64,000 nucleotides of DNA, taken from positions 1 to 64,000 of the forward strand of contig JAKJXP020000031.1 in NCBI GenBank assembly GCA_022225965.2. Reading direction: 5' to 3'. The stretch is from Diatrype stigma (Eukaryota; Ascomycota; Sordariomycetes; Xylariales; Diatrypaceae). Shown piece by piece: positions 33,423-44,700 of the stretch. The number at the start of each line of letters is the position of its first letter. Position 1 is the stretch's first letter. The notes below the pieces were generated by a model. That model saw only the letters and a program-made list of their open reading frames with translations. It was not told where the DNA came from and made no database searches. The position numbers and the translations under genes are program-made.

Positions 33423-35363
33423 GCAAAACGGCTTGCCTTGGGAGCGTATTCGTTTCATGCGGACCGGGGTCAGGAGTTGGGTATACTACGGCAACGTGAA
33501 CTGATTGGTTGGCTGTTTGCTCTGGTTCCGCACATGCATAGATTAAGGGCTTCATATTATGACTGGATGCTACATGCACGAAGACTACCCAGTTCAGGTC
33601 CTACTCGGCATCCTTGTTCCAGCCGGATGCAACTGTGTAGGTTTGATCAGGATAGAGCTCCAGGCATGGTCTCTACGCGGTCTATTTCGACCGCGGCCTT
33701 GGAAAAGAAGAAAAGAGAGGGCTTTGCAATCGCCTAGTGAGGGATATGATGTCGATGAGATTGGGCGGTGTGCACTTACACACCACTTGTAGAGCTCTTT
33801 TCCTCTGGTTACACCCACCTCCGTCTTGTAGTAAATAGCTCAAGCGTTGCTTTCTACATCATGGTCAAGCCGGGCTCCTTACCCTACCCTGGGGAGCGCA
33901 TACATCTTATAATCGACAGACCGGCCATCTCGTCCCTAGCCTCACAAGGGACCGGTGAAGGTTAACATACATATATGGGCACTATTGCTGAATTGTTTGC
34001 CACTCCGATAATCGAGTTGATGAGAATCCTGAAGTGAATTTGTATTTCTCCTGGTATTTCTCCAGTATAGGTACATACATGTGCGCATTTGCCACATCAC
34101 ATGAGAATTTAGCTACTGTACGTACGACTTATAAGCGTCGGAGCACACACGGAGCAGCATGGGGTAGCGGTGTGGAGAAATGTGGGGGGTATTCGTAGTA
34201 CACACAAAACTGGGAGTTGAGGATTCATGCTCAAATAATTCCGGACACTGGGGCGACCTACTCGTGCATATACCGAGTAGTTATCTAGGGACATGGTGCC
34301 ATATAATTTGCAGTCTGTCGATTGGGCTGGCAGAACGATCGTGCCGTGGATCTACATACTGGGGGGCCATCCTTCTCATCGTCACGATCGGGTGCTGCAA
34401 ACAAGCGGGCAACTGGCCGAGAACAGGCGGGAGGCTTATTACAGTACTTACATAGCATCTAGATTACATATCAACTACATATACAGGTAGTGACCTCCCA
34501 CTAACTATGACGTCGGTGTGGAGGTTTGGGGTTGTACGGGCTATAAAGGCTATGTAGCGGGCCTCTGGGGTTCTCCTTCTTATTAGTGTTGCTTCATATT
34601 AGCACAACGAATGCATTGTTAGATTTCATAATTGACGGGAAGGAGAATAAAGGCCGTGGAATTCAGGTGGTTTGGCTTTCTCTTGTGAGTCATTTTGAAG
34701 GTTTTTCCTCCGGCATGTAGTGGTATATTAGGTTGCTATGAAAAGCATATCTATCTACCTTACATAGTCGGCAACGGCAATGTATGATCTGGGAGCTTCA
34801 TGTCGACCCTCCTTACCAAGCTTGGAACCTCCGATCGAAAACTGCTATATTGGGTGGCTAATATACATACGTATATGTACGGCGTATGCTACCTAGCAGA
34901 TATATTACGCTATAGTGGTAAGGTAGCAGCTGGGTAGGTAGCACTAGACCTCTGACGGCTACGCTATGTCTTGTGGGGTAAACAAATTCTGGGTGGTTGG
35001 ATATCCAGTAATTAACTAGTAGCTACCCCTCAGTCCGGCCCTCAGTCCGCAAAGGATTGCCAGCCATGTCGTCAGGTCGTACCATGTTGTCGTCGTTTAA
35101 CTACCTACTATGTATCGGGATATAGCAGCTTATTTTATGGTACTATCGTGATGCTCTGAAGATGGTCTTCTTATCTTCTTCTCACACATCGGAGTAGGAT
35201 CGATCATCTATTTCAGACTCCAGAGAACCACCGAAAATCGCAAATGAGTCACGATCATGACAATGCCATACCATTCTTCGTGGGGGACTCTACAGCTTTG
35301 TCGATAGTTGGAGGCTCATAAGCCAGGAAGTTAGGCTCATTCCCGCGTCCAGATGGCCAGAAC

Positions 35364-35552
35364 ATGCAAATCTGCCCTAAGTGGAAACTTCACGATGCTG
35401 CAGACTCCAAGCCCAAGTGGGCTGGTGGGTTTATAGCTGGGTCGCGGGAGGCCAAATCGCCAACGACGGCTGAGCTAGCGCGAGCTCTTACTTCCTTCTA
35501 TAAACAGACGCACCTCAGAGCGGTGACCACATGTCACAGCAGCAAGTTCTAG
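35364..35552 (+). CDS. weak small ORF, 62 residues
   Basis: Begins at an ATG (MQICPKWKLHDAAD) and reads 62 codons with natural-looking codon use and a CxxC-free, Lys/Ala-rich sequence. Not recognised. No splice sites, TATA box or homologous domain support it, so chance is a real alternative. Confidence 0.2.
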   Translation: MQICPKWKLHDAADSKPKWAGGFIAGSREAKSPTTAELARALTSFYKQTHLRAVTTCHSSKF

Positions 35553-36130
35553 CCTCAATGGCCGCAGTAGATCTCCTGGCCTTGCATCTCATGAAAATTT
35601 TCATTCATTTCCACGTCCAATTGTTGAATTGCTGGGGGTAAGTAAAGAGGAGTAAAAGGAGGGACCTTATCTAGGTGGATATGTTCTGGTTTGGGGGGCA
35701 ATTCTGCAAGCGTTATAACTGAACATGTACGGCGGGCATGAGGTTCGTACGCTCCACCCACCGACAAGGAAGCTCCAGTTAGCGCTAATCAACATCGTAC
35801 GCCTAATCTAACCTAAGCGATGAGATGCGAAGGAATTGTCACGATTATCAACAATAAACACTCAAGTCCAACTGCCTCTCACCAATGGCAGGTTCTCACG
35901 GGCATGTAGAGACGTGAGAGGTAGGTTTGAGAGGGTCCCTGCAGGTAGCTCTAACTTCCAAGGTTCTAAGTTCACTCAGGCTGTTCCAGCCCATTCTCCG
36001 CGACTCCCCCGGCCCCAGGCCCCCAGGCCCCCAGGGCTGTCAGTTAGCAAGGTTAGGTATGTAGGTAGTTACCCAGGTCGTCAACTTAGACAGGCATGCA
36101 TATCAACGTGCATACAGATACAGCTCCATA

Positions 36131-36164
36131 CGTACATACATACATACATACATACATACATACA
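36131..36164. repeat. short (CATA)n microsatellite
   Basis: About eight CATA units in the region upstream of the glycogenin-like gene. Confidence 0.85.
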
Positions 36165-36425
36165 GCCACACAACCTTGAAGTTTAGGTGCTCGTAAAACG
36201 TAAAACGTAAAACATAAAACCATCGTCCCCAAGCTGCCTGGGCCGTTGAACTTGCAATTCTGGCATTCTGCTTTCTATCGAGTAGCTTTACCATCCTGCA
36301 CTGCAAGAACCACGAGACGCTGCAAGAATATTATCATACGACTTCTACGTTTATCCCTCATAGCTACCTACTAGCATCTACTACTACTTCGTCTGGCATT
36401 GTCAAGAACGAGTCCCGCGCATCAA

Positions 36426-38899
36426 ATGGCTGCGCAAAGTGGACAGGGAGAGGATGTGTACGCCACGGTTCGTGAGACCCAGCCCGGAATGACAGTGACA
36501 ATGGCAATAGCAGAGACGCCGACAGCATCGCGAATACCAGGCTAACATGCGTGTTGATATAGCTCCTACTGAGCGATACCTACCTTCCTGGTAAGTCACC
36601 GCGCGGCTTCAAGCATAGCTGTGGCTATAGCTATAGATAGTCATACCCAGTTATCTAACCCCCTATTTTCTAGGTGCTCTGGTGCTGGCTCACTCTCTCC
36701 GTGATGCTGGAACAACCAAGAAACTGGCCGTCTTGGTCACGCTGGACTCGGTATCAAATGGTGTCATAAACCAGCTCCGGGTAAGCATGCTTGATGATGC
36801 CCGTTCCGTGCTGAAAGGCACTAGTCTTCTGCTGTATCTAACATCCAGCCGAACAGACTGTATACGATCATGTCATTCCCGTTGACAGAATACGGAACTC
36901 GCAGACGGAAAACTTACAGCTTATGGGCCGAGCCGACCTGCACTCCGCCTTCACCAAGATCAACCTATGGAAGCTGACCCAGTTCCGGAAAATCGTCTAC
37001 ATTGACGCTGATATCGTTGCCTACCGAGCTCCCGACGAGCTCTTCGACCTCCCCCATGCCTTCTCCGCTGCTCCGGATATTGGATGGCCGGACTTGTTCA
37101 ACACGGGTGTCATGGCATTGACCCCTAATATGGGTGACTTCGATGCCATGTTGTCCTTGGCAGAAAGGGGGGTATCCCTCGACGGAGCCGATCAGGGTCT
37201 CATCAACGAGCACTTCAAGGATAACCACAACCGCATCAGCTTCACCTATAACGTTACTCCCTCCGCTCACTACCAGTATCTCCCCGCCTACCGTCACTTC
37301 CAGAACAGTATCAATATGGTACACTTCATCGGGTCAGATAAACCTTGGTTCCAGGGCAGAGACGCAAACAGCCAAGATGGCTCTCCCTACAGCAACATGG
37401 TCAACAAGTGGTGGGCTGTCTACGACCGCCATTACGGTAAAAATGTGAGCCATTGAATCTTGCCTATATCTAGTTGAAAGTTGGCTGACCTATAACTAGG
37501 CATCGGATGGGTCACCCTCCAACTCCTCTCTGGTTCAATCCCTAACAAAGGGGGAGTTCAACTACCAGCCGACGTCCTCGAGCTGGAATGCCCAAAAGTT
37601 CGTCTAATTATCCGATACCCCCCACTGTAACGAACCATAGACTAACTGAATATCAGAGGTCCTCCTCCTGTCAACTCAAGGCCAGAGGCTGCGAACTTCC
37701 CCACTACCGTATATGCGATGTCCACGAGTCATGCTCCGTTTGTCCCTCCCATGTATTACGAGGCCCAGAACCGCCCAACCCCAAAGCCCATCTTCCCCTG
37801 GGAAGCCCACCGCCCTGCACCGTCTCGAGTGTTTTCCGATTACACTCCGCAGACACAGGCGCCAGCTTTGAGAAACCTGAGCGTGTCAACGGTTGAGACC
37901 AAGGCTCCTTCTTCTTCTGCTGCTGCTCCTTCCGAGGCCGCATTGGAGACCCCCGTTACGGAATCGGCTAGCGAGCAGTGGAGTGAGCCTGCCACTCCCA
38001 CCTCACCGGGTTTCCAGTATACCGCCTCGGACCCTTGGGTCGCGTTCACGCGCACCAACGCCTGGGACGATATCCCAGAGATTGAGAAGTACGTGGGCAC
38101 CATGCAGCAGAAGCACCGGCGTCCGCGGGGTCTCAAGTCCCCGGGTATGATCGGCCTGCCTAATGCCACCGATGGGGCTGTCGAGCAAAACTGGGGGCGG
38201 CGAGGCTCCAAGGTCACCGACTTCCCAACCCAGGATGAGCGTCCCAGCCTGCCCGTGACGCCGGCGCCTATCCGTCGGCACACATTCTGGGGCGGCGGCT
38301 CTGAAGCTGGAACCGGTTACGACGGGGACGACGACAGCGCTCCGCTGCCGGCCGCGGAGGGCGTGCCGGAGCAGACCCAATGGGTATGTTCGCACGGGCG
38401 GCGGCTCCGCCGCACGGACTGTCTCTGCGATTTGGCTAATATATTGACCCCCTACTACAAGGATCCCGTAGCACAACTGGAGAAACTAGCTAGGCAGCAT
38501 GCGGAGACCTTGCTGCAGAGGCTCGGCGGGGAAGAGGAAGAACGTGTTGACTCCAACCCTAACATCGTGAGCCCGCAGCCGCTGAAAGCTAGCATTGCTC
38601 CCAGTGGTTTCTCTCTGGGCACGGCTAAACCGGCCTTCCTGATGGACTCCGGTAATACGACACCCCTGGCGGCCCCGAGGAGGCCAGTGAGGGATGAGAC
38701 AACGACAAGAACAACGCCGACTGGCCGCAAGAATGCATCGCTGACCATCCATACGGGCTCGGGACCTGCTCCGGAGGAGGCCCCATCACCTACTACCAGC
38801 ACCACCAGCACCGTCATCGAGGAGGCTCTCTCTTCCTCGATCCTTCCTCTTCATAAGGGCCACGAGGCGAGAGTGGACCAGGCGACCAACCAGGTTTAG
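36426..38899 (+). CDS. glycogenin-like self-glucosylating glycosyltransferase (GT8)
   Basis: Predicted glycogenin, which glucosylates itself on tyrosine from UDP-glucose to prime glycogen synthesis. Six exons: 36426-36467, 36563-36590, 36674-36780, 36857-37444, 37500-37597 and 37657-38899; introns 95, 83, 76, 55 and 59 nt; 701 residues. Splicing three tiny exons rebuilds the family start YATLLLSDTYLPGALVLAHS (nucleotide-binding strand). Other landmarks are TVYDHVIPVDRI, KINLWKLTQFRKIVYIDADIV with the metal-binding DAD at 109-111, DLFNTGVMAL, DGADQGLINEHF and HFIGSDKPW. The C-terminal 400 residues are long, disordered and Pro/Ser/Thr-rich with two readable motifs (PPMYYEAQNRP, QTQWVCSHGRRLRRTDCLCDL); fungal glycogenins usually carry such tails, which bind glycogen synthase at their end. 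Very confident in the catalytic part. Confidence 0.93.
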
Positions 38900-39939
38900 G
38901 TCCGTCCATCCTTTGGGGTATACCTGAGACCTTTGAGGACCTAGGGTACTCACTGGCTGGTGTGATTTTCTTTTACGATGCAACTACGTTTGGTGTATCT
39001 ATGGGCCTACACTACGATAGATGAGTTCATGGATACGAGATGAGATGGGACAGGATGGGTTTTATGTTGGGTACGGCGGCACGGAACGGATGGACGGATG
39101 GATGGATAGCTGGACGTACGCTGATTCTTGGAACTGGAAACCGATACATACCAGTATTCCGAACAGCAGCAGTACAGCATAGCCCTAGGCATCTTGCCTT
39201 CCTCTTTCTTTCTCTTCTTATCCTTTTCTTTCAGCACTTGATCTGACCTATGCGTCTTCTTCCCGAAGATTCCGCGAAGCATTTTCATCTGCATCACAGG
39301 CGAGCATCAGCGTTCATTCTGCATGATTTTCCTTTATCCTCTTGTGTGCCTCTGGCTTTTTTCATACATATTACTCCAACACCTGAGAAATAAGCAAGCA
39401 AGCAAGCAAAGAATATCACATACCATTTCATCAAAATTAGTGTATATACGTCGCGTACTTAACTCTTACTCGCATTTGAGGACCATATTACTTCATCATG
39501 TAAGATGAAGAAACAAAAAATATCAGCTAGCAGCCATCAAGTAATCGATGAAATAGCATTAACTACTCATTCTCATATCTATCTCAGTGTCCGTACGTAA
39601 GAACTTGATGACTCAGGTATTGTACTCGTGCTCGTGACCGATACCTTCGTATCTCAGAACCTCATTTACAAGCCCGTGGACTCCTTCAGATCCCGGCCAA
39701 ATATATTCTGCTGTTGGTAGGTGACAAGTGAGATGCAGGGTTACGAAAGATGAAAGATACTGGTCATTTGTGCCGTGGACCCCTCTGCTTACATAAATGT
39801 CCCCGCCACCCCCTATCCCCTCCGCTTGTCATACCTCAATACCCATGCTGTCCCTACTGTATGACCTGATTACTCCTAGAAACTCAGTCGACCGAGCATC
39901 CAGTCTCTTAACTTCACAGAAGAGCATTGGGCTCTATCT
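38900..39939. other. 3' flank and intergenic
   Basis: Holds the 3' UTR of the glycogenin-like gene, a GGATGGATGG run near 39090-39110 and an AAGCAAGCAAGCAAGC run near 39391-39410. No ORF with support. Confidence 0.5.
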
Positions 39940-40628
39940 TGGTAGCCAAAACGAACAGGCTTCCCCAGGAGGTCTACGACGATATCGGCGCATTACTACA
40001 GGGCCCAGCCTTGGACCGACCACTATCTCACGCTAATGGCAGACGGCTATGAAACGAGACACGTTTGGAGATATCCATCTGAGGAATACTGTTCTGGGTC
40101 GCTTCCAAGAGATCGGCCAACATGACCGCCGTCGATATGTAGACGCAGTCGAGTATTAATCGTGCTGCCTGCTTATATGGACAAGGAACGCTGCCGGTTC
40201 GAACGGGAGGATGATCCCTGGGCCAACAACCAGGTATGCACGGCTGCGATACATCGTCTCGTTCGTCTTCTGGGATTTTGGGACACCTGCAAGGATGGCT
40301 ACATCAAACTGTGCCATCCTTCGAGATGTGTATTCCATCGCCGAACATGAATCTTTTGCAACACTCGTCGCCCTTCTGTAAGGTAGACAAGGCGATATGG
40401 GTACAAAGAGATAGGGACACGGCGAATGCTATCGTCGATCTTTGGAGTTGGCGGCCGATACAAGTTTTCATACCTCCGGCTCTTGGGGTCCTCGGAGCTG
40501 CCCGCAGTACCAGTCAGTGGTTACGTCTTTCTCAACGGGCATCCCGACAAGGAATGTGCGATTGCGTTCCGCTTGACATCGCTGTGCCAGGCTACCGAGT
40601 CTCGAAACAGGCTTCTGGATCTTGAATG
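39940..40628 (+). pseudogene. decayed gene, possibly F-box related
   Basis: Several protein-like stretches follow each other in shifting frames on the plus strand. They are NRLPQEVYDDIGALLQG (F-box-like LPxEV start) at 39954; MKRDTFGDIHLRNTVLGRF...YVDAVEY then stop at 40049-40159; LPAYMDKERCRFEREDDPWANNQ...FWDTCKDGYIKLCHPSRC at 40165-40350; VDKAIWVQRDRDTANAIVDLWSWRPIQVF at about 40384-40470; and GYVFLNGHPDKECAIAFRL to 40628. Codon use in each looks coding, but stops and frame changes separate them and no consistent introns join them. The best reading is a pseudogene with frameshifts. The F-box link rests on one short motif only. Confidence 0.35.
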
Positions 40629-40891
40629 ATTGGGAGATGCAGCACTGTAATGGAAGAGCGAGAGCTGAAGAGATGTCGGTCCCAACGGCTTCCCTGATGT
40701 TAAGCAGGCCAGGCTTATGATGATGTATATTCAAACTAAAAGAGCGGATGTCATTCTGACGTAAAACCGATAACAAGATATCCAAGAGTCAACACCCCCA
40801 GAGATTCCCTGTCGGCGCGCGCGCGTCCAACCGTAAACCAGATAAAGGAACGTCAAGAAGTCAGCCATAATGAGAATGAACAACGATAGAT

Positions 40892-41095
40892 TCAATCAAC
40901 ATATCCTGAACCACCGCACGTATCGCAGCGCACCTCCCACCCTCTTTCTCCGCCACAGATATGGCATCTTACAGTCCTCTGCCCAGTTCTCCTCATCCCC
41001 CGCGGTATTGTACCCCTTCCCCTACAGCGGCGGCAGTCTCGCCAACTTATCCCTCGTCTATCACATGTGGGACACGGATTTTGTATATACGGCAT
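40892..41095 (-). CDS. 67-residue DnaJ-type zinc-finger protein
   Basis: Small protein with four Cys knuckles in the arrangement of the DnaJ cysteine-rich domain: CPTCDRRG, CRRCRGRG, CHICGGERG and CDTCGGSGY, i.e. CxxCxGxG-like, enough for two zinc ions. There is no J domain or substrate-binding domain, so it is not an Hsp40; stand-alone domains of this type are small zinc proteins that may act as thiol chaperones or metal carriers. The ATG at 41095 lies six bases after a 76-nt intron (41176-41101). The reading frame continues upstream across that intron to an ATG at 41339, but a TATA box only eight bases before that ATG places it upstream of the likely transcription start, so I use the inner ATG. 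The coding part is a single exon. Confidence 0.65.
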   Translation of the reverse strand: MPYIQNPCPTCDRRGISWRDCRRCRGRGTIPRGMRRTGQRTVRCHICGGERGWEVRCDTCGGSGYVD

Positions 41096-41100
41096 CTCGG

Positions 41101-41176
41101 CTAGAGGTTGTCAGCAATGTGCCATACTTGAGATCCCTGAGGACTTCAGAGCACACTCTCCTGCTTGCAGGCTTAC
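41101..41176 (-). other. predicted 5' UTR intron of the DnaJ-type zinc-finger gene
   Basis: Donor GTAAGC after CATACAG, branch GCTGAC and acceptor CCTCTAG; 76 nt. It ends six bases before the chosen ATG. Confidence 0.55.
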
Positions 41177-41339
41177 CTGTATGTCGGTGCACCCGTGTCC
41201 TGTTGTTTGAGAGGTCTATGGAGTGTAGTAGTTGGAAAGCAAATAGGGGAGGATAAGCAGGAAATAAAAGGCTGATAATATCGTGATGCTTGAGATGGTT
41301 TGTGCGGATGGTTCCTGAAAACGGCAGAAGGAAACGCAT

Positions 41340-41347
41340 CTTTTATA
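41340..41347 (-). promoter_or_regulatory. TATA box for the DnaJ-type zinc-finger gene
   Basis: TATAAAAG on the minus strand. Expected transcription start is near 41315, so the first exon would be untranslated up to the 5' UTR intron. Confidence 0.5.
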
Positions 41348-41394
41348 CTCGTCTACTCACGACTATACTACCGTACATGGAGGTTATTCCAGAT

Positions 41395-41785
41395 CATAAG
41401 TGCCAAAGAATTCTACCCACGGATGGTATGAATCATGCACATAACTAGAGAATGCTGACGATATCTAGAAAGATACAGCATGCTAGACACTGAAAGCTGC
41501 TGGTGAGAGTCATGGAATTGGGAATTGTGGCGATGTCAGGAAATTCTAGTAAGATATAACATGCTAAGTACTGACAGCCGTTGGTAATAGTCAGGTAACT
41601 GAGGGCTGCCAAAGAAATCTGGCGTGATATAACATTTTAGATACCCAAAGCCGTTGGTATGAAACACGTAACTAAAGAATGTCAAAAGACCTAGCAAAAT
41701 ATCATGAGATGGTCATTGAAGGCCGTATGAATCATAGAGCTCAAGGATATCAGAGCAAGGTGGCAAAATACAACATGTTTTGGAG
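41395..41785. repeat. degenerate tandem array, unit about 70-81 bases
   Basis: At least four imperfect units. Starts are near 41464 (TCTAGAAAGATACAGCATGCTA), 41545 (TCTAGTAAGATATAACATGCTA), 41618 (TCTGGCGTGATATAACATTTTA) and 41690 (CTAGCAAAATATCATGAG), with a partial copy near 41758. The inner motif GCCGTTGGTA is shared. Spacings fall from 81 to about 72 bases. It lies just upstream of the zinc-finger gene's TATA box on the minus strand. Confidence 0.6.
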
Positions 41786-44700
41786 TGTTCAGCGTTGTCG
41801 GTGATGAGCCTCGTCTCGACGCTGAAAGAATTTGCTAGGGTAGCTATACGGTTGGCACCTAGAGCAGGCATGATGATTAGGTACACAAAAGGCCTACCAT
41901 TGCACTTGAGTAGCTTGCAAAGAGCTTGAGACTGGAATGTAACAGTCACAAACCAATTGTTCAGCAAGGGGGGTGCAGAATGAATTGCCGTATAGGTCAC
42001 GAGACCAAAGACAAGGGTCCGAAGGGATCGAGCATTATTCCCGTCGAGCCAGGTACTCGCAGCAGTAGGGCATGTTGAAGGCCTTTGATGGCAGATTCCT
42101 GACGGTTTTCGGAGGCCGTGGACACCTTTCCTCAGAGGGTTGTAAGTGATAGCGGACTTTCTTCCAATTGCGGGCTTCAGATCCCTCCATCTCGAACAAA
42201 TTGCACCTGGTGTGAGACCACGGTACCGTAACCCCGAGCCTTAGATAAGACAGCCGGGCTGTCTTTGAAGCTTGTGGAAGACCCTTTCGGCGGCACGGAC
42301 CTCTTGGCCTTACGAGTCGGCCCCCCCGCAAAACGCGGATGTTCGCCCGCTGTAGGTTGAGCCCATCGCCACAGATGTGATAACCAAGGCCTTGCTGGCT
42401 GGTCTGATCGTAGCAGTCAGGAATGGAACGGCCCGCCGTATCTTGATGCCCATACCCGGGCATGCTCGTTGATGAGCATGTCCGGACAGTCCGGGGCTCA
42501 GGGATAGGTACTTGACATGGAGGAGCATACAGGTGATGGAGCTCGAGCTGGGCAGATCTGGGAATACAACCAGTGTCCCATATACACTGCGCGGCCCCAG
42601 GGCCTGTTGAACCGTTGGTTCATAACACAGCCGGTCAACGGAGGGAACGGTTGTTGCTAACTGTCTCGATCGTCTTCGCGTGTTTGTAGGCCGAAGGGTG
42701 AGGTAGGAAACTCACCTAGAAAGGATTCTGTATATTGGTGTTATAACACTACGGTGGTAAGTATATATATATGACTGTCAAAAGCCGCTGGCATACCTAA
42801 GGGGCGGCTCATATCTAGGGGGTGGCTCAGCCCCTGAGGCGAATAAGTGGCACGGGCCAATAAGCGAACGGCACTTGGGACCTCCCTAGCGGCCACGAAG
42901 GGGTAGTGTATCACAGTACAGATCCCTGAGATTTGGGCAAATGGAAGATTATTTCATGTTCGCCCAGCATACTAGCTACTACAGAGTATAGATAATATAA
43001 TAGAGCTTTAGGGCCATTACGAAGCTTTCCTACCCCTATGTTCCTAAAACTTCAGCCGGGCAACATCGGACTAGCGGTGACATCAGTCAACCTAAGGCAT
43101 CTGAACTGAGGAGTCTGTCGGACCTGCCACCTTGGAGCAAAAATGACAAGATCTAACCTGGTCGGCTGATCTGTCGACTGCGCACTCGTTAAGGTACTGT
43201 TGATCGAGATGAGTGTATCGCATCCCCAAAGGGCCAGACCGCGTAGTGAGCCAGCGGTTGGGGGGGGATGGGGACCAACTCGACGTCGGCCCAGCTATCT
43301 AGACACAATAGATAACAGCTCTTGGGATGCAGTCGTCCTAATTGATTAACCCCTTCGTTTCCACGCAGAGATGGGGCTCCTGTGTCTCCATCACCGGTTC
43401 CTCCTGCAGGGATATCACGTCTGCATCCTAGAGAATGACATAGTGATGCTATATTGGCTGAACATGCTAAGTACCTACCTAATACTATGCCGTGGCTCGA
43501 TTCCGCTAAGATAGTAGCTTCAAAACACCCTCGCTAATCCCTTTAAGGGAGGTAGATCAAATAGTCTGCCTTCCCTAAGGCATACCCGTCCACCAAGCAT
43601 TACTTGCAACGCAACGTCAATACGGCCTGAGCGAAGGCAGTAATGGCCGGCATGAAAGTCCCCATCCCGTGTCGTGCGAGTTGTCATCAACAATCTTGAA
43701 GGATTCCATGATACTTGCAGGTAGTTTGGGCTCAGTGGTCTCGTAAGACTTGACAATGGCCTCATCCTGGCTTGCCATCAATCCATCGGAGCCAAGCCAG
43801 TGATACTTTAGGCTTGGTCTGAGATAAGGCATAGTTATCTTTCAATGGCTCGAGCTCAATGAATAGAGTCACCCAGTGGCAGGAAGTGATGATTAGAGAT
43901 GCCCAGAGATCAGAGGGGACTTGGAGTTTTAGTTACTTGGTGTTGTGATTATCCTGAGCGAAAGCTTTTCCCGTCCCTCACGCAAACCGCTTCCTCGGTT
44001 TTAGGGGTAAACCGAGAATCACTACCTGGATGGTATTTTGGAGCAGGTATGTTAGCAGGTATGGGTAGTTTGTTTGAGTACTTACGTGGGTATCGTCGAG
44101 TAAAGGGGTAGCTTTGTTGAGTTGCGTCGTCTCTCAGACCCCCTTTTTGTGGGTGGCGCCACACCAACAGCAGTGAAGCTGTGGCTGCTTAGGCATTTGG
44201 GCGGTTATAGGGACAGAGTGCAAATGTGCACTCGCTAGAACGATTTCAGCCATTGCATCCCGTGTTCTGATTGGTCATTTTATCAATGTGCAGTTACAAG
44301 TTCTACAGGGACAGATGCTGAATGGTAGCAGCTGCAGTGTGACACTGTAGACCTAGCAATTATTAAGACAGGACTAACTAGTTGTAGGTCGAAATCTCTT
44401 GCCGCTGGATATCGTCTTTCTTTCCCCAAACCCCCCTTAGCCGGAGGTATGTTCGGCTTTAGGTAAAGGTACCTATCATATAACAGAAACCGGGTCGTAT
44501 ATAGGTATGCCAGTAATAGTACCACGAGTTGGCTACCTTCCATGTAGGTAAAGGAAGTGTTCCAGCTCAAGTAATGTATGTACACCTACTTTTCAGTGTA
44601 TCGGTGGTGATTTGATTGATTGGATACCAGGGCCATCGTCACCAACCATTAGGGCAACAAGAAAGGGGAGGGCAGGGAAGGGTAGACAGGGATGGAAGGG

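Larger units (their letters stand above)
33423..36425. other. 3-kb intergenic stretch
   Basis: Apart from the weak small ORF at 35364 I see no gene. Dispersed TACCTA/TAGGTA motifs occur (for example near 34925-34940), and a short CATA microsatellite lies at 36131-36164. The last few hundred bases should hold the glycogenin-like gene's promoter and 5' UTR. Confidence 0.5.

Noticed and set aside
41061..41339. Longer start for the DnaJ-type zinc-finger protein at 41339
   Set aside because: The TATA box lies eight bases before this ATG, so transcription probably begins downstream of it; the unspliced frame also misses the zinc knuckles.
42035..42528. Overlapping minus-strand ORFs rich in Arg, Gly and Cys
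   Set aside because: No recognisable domain and two frames compete; kept only as a remark in the intergenic entry.
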